A stretch of 64,000 bases of DNA. It comes from Arthrobacter sp. UNC362MFTsu5.1. Lineage in GTDB: Bacteria; Actinomycetota; Actinomycetes; Actinomycetales; Micrococcaceae. The notes beneath the pieces were generated by a model. It saw nothing but the letters and a program-made list of their open reading frames with translations, did no database searches and had not been told where the DNA came from. Below are positions 58,533 to 64,000 of the stretch, in pieces (the first letter of the stretch is position 1; every line of letters starts with the position of its first letter). The translations under genes were made by a program, and so were the position numbers. The stretch is from the NCBI RefSeq assembly GCF_000685965.1, contig NZ_JMLE01000014.1, forward strand, positions 62,001-126,000, given 5' to 3'.

Positions 58533-59498
58533 ATGAGCGCCGGACAGACCTCAGGACCGATCTATCGCGACCAGCGCGACCTCACCCCGTTCGGCGACGG
58601 GCTGGTCCGCACGCCGGTGCGTGACATCGCAGACGGCGTGGGCGGCATCCTGCACAGCGCCCTGGGCGGCCGGAACGCCGCGCTGCTCAGCGTGGACGGC
58701 CCCGTCCCCCGGATGAAGCGGCTCCCCGGAAAGGCTGCCAAGGCAGTGTACGAGGCGGTCTTCCACAACGCCGACCCCAACCGGCTGATCGCCGCCGGCC
58801 GCGCCTATCCCGGCTGGGCCGGGCTTTGCTACGTTATGGCCGGGCTCCTCGCCTACAAACAGGGCGGCTACCTGCGGGCCTCCGAGCTCCTGCAGCGGGG
58901 CCTCACCACCAGGAACGACGACGACGCCAACCAGTTCGCGTCGGGCTACCTGACGCGTGTGGTCACCCGGGTTGAAGTCGCCGAACGCATCGAGGTGCCT
59001 GTCCTGTTCAGCGAAGAAGCCGTCTTCCTGGCGCTGTCGCACTCACTGCGGGAAACGGGCCACCTTGAGGCAGCGCTGCAAACCGTGGCCTCGCTGCCGC
59101 CGTCGCTGCCGGCGGCCCTGGCCCGGTGCTCACTGGCCCACGCGCTGGGACGCGACAAGGAGGTGGTGGTGTGGACGGAAGGGCTCCTCAACTCCGATGA
59201 CCTCTCCGCCGCGCTGCTGCTGGTGCGGGCGCGTTCCCTCCGCCGGCTGGGGGCCGGCGCCGCCGCCCAGTCGGCCCTCAAGGAGGTCCTGCGGCGCCGC
59301 AAGACCCACCTGTCGCTGCGGAACGACGCCATGACAGACCGCGCGCTCCTGCTGCTGGACAACGGCCGCAAATCCCTGAACCCGCGGGACTGGCTGCGGG
59401 GCCGGCCGGCCGAACTCGAGACCTTCGAAGTCATCCGCAAAGACGTCGAGGAGCGCAGGCTGTGGGAACAGGAATGGAAGCAGCTGGACCGGGAATAG
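58533..59498 (+). CDS. Hypothetical protein with TPR-like helical repeats
   Basis: 321 residues, not recognised. The middle part looks helical and repeat-like: YKQGGYLRASELLQRGL, LRETGHLEAALQTVASL, ALGRDKEVVVWTEGLL and RLGAGAAAQSALKEVLRRR have the pattern of tetratricopeptide repeats. No signal peptide or membrane span. The N-terminal 100 residues and charged C-terminus (VRKDVEERRLWEQEW-like) show no motif. Likely a cytoplasmic scaffold or regulator; partner unknown. Confidence 0.75.
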   Translation: MSAGQTSGPIYRDQRDLTPFGDGLVRTPVRDIADGVGGILHSALGGRNAALLSVDGPVPRMKRLPGKAAKAVYEAVFHNADPNRLIAAGRAYPGWAGLCYVMAGLLAYKQGGYLRASELLQRGLTTRNDDDANQFASGYLTRVVTRVEVAERIEVPVLFSEEAVFLALSHSLRETGHLEAALQTVASLPPSLPAALARCSLAHALGRDKEVVVWTEGLLNSDDLSAALLLVRARSLRRLGAGAAAQSALKEVLRRRKTHLSLRNDAMTDRALLLLDNGRKSLNPRDWLRGRPAELETFEVIRKDVEERRLWEQEWKQLDRE

Positions 59499-59519
59499 AG
59501 CTCCTCGTCCGGGGCAGGC

Positions 59520-59559
59520 CGGCCCGGCGCAGCGGGCCCTTGTGGGCAATGCCGGGCCG
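59520..59559 (+). terminator. Possible terminator hairpin
   Basis: CGGCCCGGC (59520-59528) pairs with GCCGGGCCG (59551-59559), with a second small hairpin in the loop; lies between the TPR-like gene and the next gene. Confidence 0.4.
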
Positions 59560-59562
59560 CGG

Positions 59563-59568
59563 TACAAC
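59563..59568 (+). promoter_or_regulatory. -10 box of a probable leaderless promoter
   Basis: TACAAC, then 6 nt, then ATG 59575. Confidence 0.35.
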
Positions 59569-59574
59569 GGACCA

Positions 59575-59934
59575 ATGAGCGATGCAATCAGGCAGTGGAT
59601 GGAAAAGTACGTCACCGCATGGACCACCAACAAGCCGGACGATATCCGCGCTCTTTTCACGGAGGACGCCGTCTACGCCACCCGGCCGTACGATCCGCAC
59701 GCGTGGCGCGGGCATGAGCAGATCGTGGAACACTGGCTGACCGAGGCCGACGAGCCGGAGGAGTGGACCTTCGAATGGGAACCGCTCGGCTCGGACGGCG
59801 ACCTGCATTTTGTCCAGGGCCGCACCAACTACCTGGGTGACCGCCCCAGCTACGAGAACCTTTGGGTGATACGGCTCGGCCCGGACGGCCGCGCGTCCGC
59901 CTTCACCGAGTGGTTCATGGAGCGCAAGGTCTGA
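59575..59934 (+). CDS. SnoaL/NTF2-like protein
   Basis: 119 residues, cone-shaped NTF2-like fold. MEKYVTAWTTNKPDDIRALF, FTEDAVYATRP, WRGHEQIVEHWL and WVIRLGPDGRASAFTEWF are the usual SnoaL-like motifs. Such proteins are small isomerases, hydrolases or ligand binders; no activity can be assigned. It converges with the LysE gene, 16 bp apart. Confidence 0.87.
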   Translation: MSDAIRQWMEKYVTAWTTNKPDDIRALFTEDAVYATRPYDPHAWRGHEQIVEHWLTEADEPEEWTFEWEPLGSDGDLHFVQGRTNYLGDRPSYENLWVIRLGPDGRASAFTEWFMERKV

Positions 59935-59950
59935 GAGTGCGACGGCGGTG

Positions 59951-60631
59951 CTACTGCCAGGCGATCCCGGCCACCATCGGAATGAGCTGCTCAGACAGCA
60001 GCACGGTGCCCAGCGCCACCATGATGATCCCGCTGGCAAGGGTCACCCGCCGGGCAGCCCCGGGCCGTGAGTGCAGCAGCTTCCGGGAGAGCAGGGCCAC
60101 GCAGGTGTACACCACGCCCGCCAGCAGGACGAAGGTCAGGCCCAGCAGCCCGGACTGCACCGGAACCGGCAGGGACGCTTCCGGGCTGACGAACTGGGGA
60201 ACCAGTGCCACGAAGAACAGCAGCCCCTTGGGGTTGATGCCGCTCGTGCCGACGCCCTGCAGGAAGGTGCGGAACTGGTTGGATTCCGCTTGTTTGGAGT
60301 CCGCCGGATTAGCCCCTGCCGGGGAGGCCGCTCCGGGGCCAAAACTGGCGCCGCGCCATGACCTGATGGTGCCGAAGCCAAGCCACAGCAGGTAAGCGGC
60401 TCCCGTAACGGTCAGCCAGCCAAGCACGCCGGGCGCACCGGCCAGCAGGGCAGCCAGCCCCGCCACCATGAGCACCGTGTGCAGGACGTAGCCGCTGCAA
60501 AGTCCGGCCACGGCGGGGACGAAACTGCGCTGTTTGAGGCCGGCCGCAATGGAGTAGGCCCAGTCCACTCCGGGGGTGCAGGCCAGGGCGCCGGCAACCA
60601 CCAGGAATGCGAGGAACAACTGGGGATTCAC
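59951..60631 (-). CDS. LysE-family amino acid exporter
   Basis: 226 residues, six TMs. FLVVAGALACTPGVDWAYSI is the conserved first TM; GTSGINPKGLLFFVALVPQF is the family core (the N-P-K motif). It exports lysine-like, threonine or homoserine-like amino acids. GTG 60631 has TAGGAGG upstream. Divergent from an Lrp/AsnC regulator, as for LysE/LysG or RhtB loci. Confidence 0.92.
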   Translation of the reverse strand: MNPQLFLAFLVVAGALACTPGVDWAYSIAAGLKQRSFVPAVAGLCSGYVLHTVLMVAGLAALLAGAPGVLGWLTVTGAAYLLWLGFGTIRSWRGASFGPGAASPAGANPADSKQAESNQFRTFLQGVGTSGINPKGLLFFVALVPQFVSPEASLPVPVQSGLLGLTFVLLAGVVYTCVALLSRKLLHSRPGAARRVTLASGIIMVALGTVLLSEQLIPMVAGIAWQ

Positions 60632-60693
60632 GGGCGGCCTCCTACGGTGTGCTGATAGGAGAAACTCTAGGTAAATTGCCGCCACAAGTGTTC

Positions 60694-60708
60694 CCTGATT
60701 TACTCAGG
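60694..60708. promoter_or_regulatory. Candidate Lrp operator
   Basis: CCTGA-TTTAC-TCAGG, a perfect 5-5-5 palindrome with AT-rich centre, in the lysE/lrp divergent promoter and over the -35 region of the lrp promoter. Confidence 0.55.
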
Positions 60709-60724
60709 AAATGCCGCCGGTGAG

Positions 60725-60730
60725 TAAGAT
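60725..60730 (+). promoter_or_regulatory. -10 box of a probable leaderless promoter
   Basis: TAAGAT, then 6 nt, then GTG 60737. Confidence 0.55.
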
Positions 60731-60736
60731 AATTGC

Positions 60737-61192
60737 GTGATTGACCACATTGACAGAAATATCTTGCGTCACCTGAAAACGGATGGCCGGATGACGGCCA
60801 CCGCGCTTGCCGCAAAGGTGGGACTGACCGTCGCGCCGTGCCACCGGCGGCTGCGTGACCTGGAGTCCTCGGGGGTGATCCGTGGCTACCGCGCGGACAT
60901 CGACCCGGCCGCCGTCGGGCTCGGTTTTGAAGCGATCGTTTTTGTGACGCTGCGGCAGGTGGACCGGCCCACCATGGAGATCTTCGAGAACCGGGTGGCG
61001 GACAATCCCAATGTCGTGGAGGCGCAGCGGCTGTTCGGCTCGCCGGACTACCTGCTGAAGGTTATCGCCGAGGACCTGCCCGCCTACCAGCGCTTCTACG
61101 ACTCCGAGCTCACGTCGCTGCCCGGCGTCGAGCGGCTGACGTCAACGCTGGTGATGAAGAACCTGAAGTCGAACGCCGGTCCGCCGGTCTAG
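60737..61192 (+). CDS. Lrp/AsnC-family regulator of the LysE exporter
   Basis: 151 residues. IDRNILRHLKTDGRMTATAL, then AAKVGLTVAPCHRRLRDLES, is the Lrp HTH, and the C-terminal RAM domain contains VVEAQRLFGSPDYLLKVIAE. It presumably senses the amino acid that LysE exports. Leaderless GTG start. The palindrome at 60694-60708 is the likely operator. Confidence 0.93.
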   Translation: MIDHIDRNILRHLKTDGRMTATALAAKVGLTVAPCHRRLRDLESSGVIRGYRADIDPAAVGLGFEAIVFVTLRQVDRPTMEIFENRVADNPNVVEAQRLFGSPDYLLKVIAEDLPAYQRFYDSELTSLPGVERLTSTLVMKNLKSNAGPPV

Positions 61193-61221
61193 GCGTCCCG
61201 GATTCCGGCGGAGCCTGCCGT

Positions 61222-61905
61222 TCAGGCTGCCGGGCTGACGTGGACGATGATCACCTGGGTGTCCTTGGCGCCGTCGTACCGGAGGTCGTAGTTGACCTCC
61301 AACCCCGTGGACGTTCCCGGAGTGATGGAAAAGTCACTCTTTCCCTCAGGGTCCCTCTCCGTCGAGGAAATCCACCGCTCAGCGGAGCCGCCGTCGATTC
61401 CATAGCGCTGAACGCCGTCGCGGATCAGGCCGAAATACTCAGCCGCCGAATCTGCGGTCAGGAAGTAGGTCACCTCGCTGAAATCCGGACTCTGGTCCGT
61501 GGTGTTGAAGCGGATCCGGTCCGTGTCGCCCGCGATCTCGCCGTTGGGGGCCACAATGGTCAGCGCGATCTTGCCCGCGTCGCGGGTGTTGATTTCCGGA
61601 CCGGAGCTGTCCTCGGTGACCCGCACGGCAGCCTTCTTCAGCGAACCCGAACTCATGTCCAGCCGCGCGGTTCTAGTGGCGCGGATCCGGTCCACTCCGG
61701 CGGCGTCGAGGGTGGAAAAGTCGGAGGTGCTCACGGTGCTCCCTGCAGAAGATGATGCGGCGGACGTCGGTTCGGTGGTGTTGGGGCTGCTGGGCTGGCA
61801 GCCGGTGAGGACCAGGCTTCCGGCCAGGCCCAGCACGGCCAGGAAACGGCGGAAGACGGCGGCCTGCCGCCTAAGGCGCGGGCGGACAGCCGGCAGCGCG
61901 GGCAT
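61222..61905 (-). CDS. Hypothetical lipoprotein coupled to the WXG100 protein
   Basis: 227 residues. The signal peptide ends in the lipobox LVLTGC. The mature part is beta-rich in pattern, with TARLDMSSGSLKKAAVRV, DRIRFNTTDQSPDFSEVTYF and YDLRYDGAKDTQVIIVHVS, resembling LppX/LprG-like envelope lipoproteins only loosely. ATG 61905 overlaps the stop of the upstream gene (TGATG); a GTG at 61908 is the alternative. Possibly an immunity or envelope partner of the WXG100 protein (inference). Confidence 0.8.
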   Translation of the reverse strand: MPALPAVRPRLRRQAAVFRRFLAVLGLAGSLVLTGCQPSSPNTTEPTSAASSSAGSTVSTSDFSTLDAAGVDRIRATRTARLDMSSGSLKKAAVRVTEDSSGPEINTRDAGKIALTIVAPNGEIAGDTDRIRFNTTDQSPDFSEVTYFLTADSAAEYFGLIRDGVQRYGIDGGSAERWISSTERDPEGKSDFSITPGTSTGLEVNYDLRYDGAKDTQVIIVHVSPAA

Positions 61906-63410
61906 CACTGGTGCACCTCGGCGTCGAAGCCCGAGGCAAAGCGGTCCATGATGCCCGGAATATTGTTCGTGGGACGGTACTGGTCCACGCGGTCGTTGAA
62001 ATCCGAGCCGATGATTTGCCGGGCTCCCGCCGGGTCAGTGGCCAGCAGGTTTTGATAGGCCGGCAGGGTGTCCTGCTTGATGAGCTCCCAGCGCTGGTCG
62101 GCATTGGCGATGTTCCCATCGGGGAAGCCGGTGGTGAAGTCCGTGCGGAACTGGGTGGGGTTGTCCCAGTTGGTGAAGGGCACGTTTTCCGGGCCCGGAC
62201 TCTCCACACTGAACTTGTAGGGGAACACTTCCGGGTAGCTCCTGGCGCCGGGGATGGACGGTTCCCCGGCCAAGGTCACCATGTAGGTCACGGCTTCGCC
62301 GCCGGGATGGCTGCGCATGGTGTCGTAGTCGTCAGCGATGATTTCGTTCTGCTCCCGGTAGAGGAGGGCAGTGTTTCCTGCCTGCACCTGCGCGGGGTCG
62401 CCGGAATCGACCTGGGCCCAGGCGCGGGCCGTGGGGTAGTCGATGGCGCCGGAGTCGCGGAGCCGGTTGATCTCCGCCAGGCCGCCGTTCATGTAGGCCT
62501 GGTGCTGCCGGGCCTGGTCCAGGAAGATTTCCTTGTTCATGTCCAGCATGCTGGTCTCGTAGAACTTGATTTCCTGGTCGGTCATGCCTGCCAGCTGTTC
62601 GATCTGGTCCAGGACCGGCACTGGAATGTCAGACGCCGGGTTGTCCGCGATCTGCTGCGCGAGGTCCCGGAGCATGGCCATGTCCTTGAACCCGCCGGCG
62701 AACGACGGTCCGATCATGTTGGCCATCCCGGCCCACTGCAGGTCCGGGTTGGACAGGTAGGCCTGCCCGTAGAAGTCGTAGACCTTCTTGATGGTCTCCC
62801 AGTTGTATTCCGTGCCCTTGGACGTATCCCAGTCCGCGGGATCGATGCCCATGTCCCGCATGGCCTGCTGGTTCCAGTAGTCGGTGAGGAACGCCGAATA
62901 CTCCGGCGAATTCTTCTCGATCAGTCCCGAGTCGGCCGCTGCGTCCAGGGCGGACTTTGCGGCGTCCGGGTTGGCCAGCGCCCACTGCTTGAACTCATCG
63001 CTTTCCAGGTAGTCCTGGCGTTCCTCGGCGGTCATGCCGTTGAGTTTGTCCGTCAGTTCCTGCGCGGCGCCGTCCGTCTGTGGATTGCCGCCGCCGGGCC
63101 CGGCCGGCCCGCCGTTGCCGCCGTTGCTGCCGCCGGTTGAACTCGTGCTGGCCTGATCCTGTTGGTCGGCATTCCGCAGCAGGGCCTTGGAGGCGCTCTG
63201 GATCCCGGCGGCAGCCTCCCGGAGCACCTTCGAATGGGCTCCCTTCCAATCACTGCGGAAGCGGTCGCCGTCGTTGCCCTTCCACGGACTGGAGGCGATG
63301 GAGGTGCCCAACTGCTGTCCCAGCTGGTCCAGCCGGCTGGCACTTTTCGCCAACTCTTTTGCGAGCTGGCGTAGCTGTGCGACGTCCGCACCGTAGAAGT
63401 TTCCCGCCAC
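61905..63410 (-). CDS. WXG100-type protein with a large C-terminal domain of unknown function
   Basis: 501 residues. Residues 1-85 form a WXG100 domain with W43-K-G45 in SPWKGNDGDRFRSDW. A Gly/Ser/Asn-rich linker (about 88-118) follows. The rest is mostly helical: NPDLQWAGMANMIGPSFAGG, KFYETSMLDMNKEIFLDQAR, QHQAYMNGGLAEINRL. No nuclease or other toxin motif is recognised. Proteins of this layout are type VII secretion substrates or polymorphic toxins in other bacteria. No T7SS core gene is in the window. It is coupled to the lipoprotein gene by TGATG. Confidence 0.8.
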   Translation of the reverse strand: MAGNFYGADVAQLRQLAKELAKSASRLDQLGQQLGTSIASSPWKGNDGDRFRSDWKGAHSKVLREAAAGIQSASKALLRNADQQDQASTSSTGGSNGGNGGPAGPGGGNPQTDGAAQELTDKLNGMTAEERQDYLESDEFKQWALANPDAAKSALDAAADSGLIEKNSPEYSAFLTDYWNQQAMRDMGIDPADWDTSKGTEYNWETIKKVYDFYGQAYLSNPDLQWAGMANMIGPSFAGGFKDMAMLRDLAQQIADNPASDIPVPVLDQIEQLAGMTDQEIKFYETSMLDMNKEIFLDQARQHQAYMNGGLAEINRLRDSGAIDYPTARAWAQVDSGDPAQVQAGNTALLYREQNEIIADDYDTMRSHPGGEAVTYMVTLAGEPSIPGARSYPEVFPYKFSVESPGPENVPFTNWDNPTQFRTDFTTGFPDGNIANADQRWELIKQDTLPAYQNLLATDPAGARQIIGSDFNDRVDQYRPTNNIPGIMDRFASGFDAEVHQ

Positions 63411-63501
63411 ATTTCCCCCTGTTGAAGTCCACGGCCAGCCTAATGCCTCCGGCTGGAGGCGGCGATGGGGAGAAGTCCCCCGCGCACCCCGCCTCGCACT
63501 T

Positions 63502-63969
63502 TCAGGCGTCCAGCAGCCCGGTGGTGCGGTACGGGATGACTTCGCGCAGGAACATGCTGGTGGACGTGCGGACGATTCCGGGGCAGAGGCGGATCTCCTC
63601 GGACACGCGGTAGAGGTCGTCCGGGCTCTTGGCCACCACGCGGATGAGGAGGTCGGTGTCGCCGGCGGGCGCGTGGCATTCCAGGACTTCGGGGATCTTG
63701 CGCAGGGCGGCGATTGCCTCGTTCAGGTGGCTCTGGTCCAGTTCGGCGCTCACCGCTGCGGCCACGCCGCGGCCCAGCGCCGAAGGCAGCACCCTGCTGC
63801 TGTTGGCGCGGAGGGCGCCCGACGCCGTCATCCGCTCCAGGCGCGACTGCACAGTTCCGCGCGCCAGGCCCAGCTTCTGTGCCAGCACCATGATGGGCAC
63901 GCGGGGGTCGTCGTCCAGTGCGGCAAGGATCCGCCGGTCCGTTGGATCGAGTTCCTGCAATCTGATCAC
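63502..63969 (-). CDS. Lrp/AsnC-family transcriptional regulator
   Basis: 155 residues. LQELDPTDRRILAALDDDPR, MVLAQKLGLARGTVQSRLER is the HTH, and the RAM domain contains ECHAPAGDTDLLIRVVAKSP. GTG 63969 is taken as start because the family start follows. Its target probably lies to the right, outside the window. Confidence 0.9.
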   Translation of the reverse strand: MIRLQELDPTDRRILAALDDDPRVPIMVLAQKLGLARGTVQSRLERMTASGALRANSSRVLPSALGRGVAAAVSAELDQSHLNEAIAALRKIPEVLECHAPAGDTDLLIRVVAKSPDDLYRVSEEIRLCPGIVRTSTSMFLREVIPYRTTGLLDA

Positions 63970-64000
63970 TTCCTGCCTGCTGGCGCCCTGGCGACTGATC

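Overview
The window is 64 kb of high-G+C DNA (about two thirds G+C by eye), densely packed with genes. It looks like the chromosome of a soil actinobacterium close to Arthrobacter/Pseudarthrobacter (Micrococcaceae). The support is: a 180-kDa NAD-glutamate dehydrogenase; an Ald/PucR pair; a fused dipeptide-transporter ATPase; WXG100-type proteins; many GTG starts; and at least 15 genes whose TAnnnT -10 box lies 6-8 nt before the start codon (leaderless mRNAs). I found no rRNA, tRNA, transposase, integrase, CRISPR array or plasmid function. This reads as ordinary chromosome rich in catabolic and transport genes.

Layout. 1-4.8 kb: end of an FUSC-like membrane protein, then a 4-hydroxybenzoate module (AAHS transporter, IclR regulator, PobA) and a second flavin monooxygenase. 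4.8-13.1 kb: thioesterase, GNAT enzyme, giant glutamate dehydrogenase, and a purB-phosphatase operon. 13.3-15.4 kb: a WXG-like small protein translationally coupled to a serine-hydrolase protein, and a small membrane protein. 15.5-23.7 kb: HisC-like aminotransferase, E1alpha/E1beta/E2 of a 2-oxoacid dehydrogenase complex, LysR regulator and a 4-coumarate-CoA-ligase-like enzyme. 23.7-28.9 kb: stress protein, aminotransferase, PEP-mutase/isocitrate-lyase-like enzyme, GerMN lipoprotein, and a flavin reductase divergent from a TetR regulator. 29.2-35.2 kb: complete peptide ABC importer operon behind a structured leader. 35.3-41.3 kb: MocA-type dehydrogenase, alanine dehydrogenase divergent from a PucR regulator, alditol-oxidase-like enzyme, small membrane and HTH proteins. 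41.4-47.4 kb: PTS HPr and EI divergent from a TetR gene, mannitol EIICBA and mannitol-1-phosphate dehydrogenase, together a full mannitol uptake route. 47.5-56.2 kb: an unusual dyad-symmetric repeat array, GNAT, MarR plus exporter, sugar porter, DHA2 exporter, RraA-like protein divergent from an MFS transporter, TetR. 56.2-64 kb: malic enzyme behind a DasR-type operator and a CRP-like site, DUF456 protein, TPR-like protein, SnoaL-like protein, LysE exporter divergent from an Lrp regulator, and a WXG100 multidomain protein coupled to a lipoprotein, ending with a second Lrp regulator.

Main themes are uptake and oxidation of aromatics, peptides, amino acids and polyols, each with its own local regulator. 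Palindromic operators can be seen directly for many of them. The least explained items are the six-copy, 32-bp-phased inverted array at 47471-47631, the 42-nt palindrome before the E1alpha gene, the long inverted repeat at 36445-36528, and the two WXG-type gene pairs.
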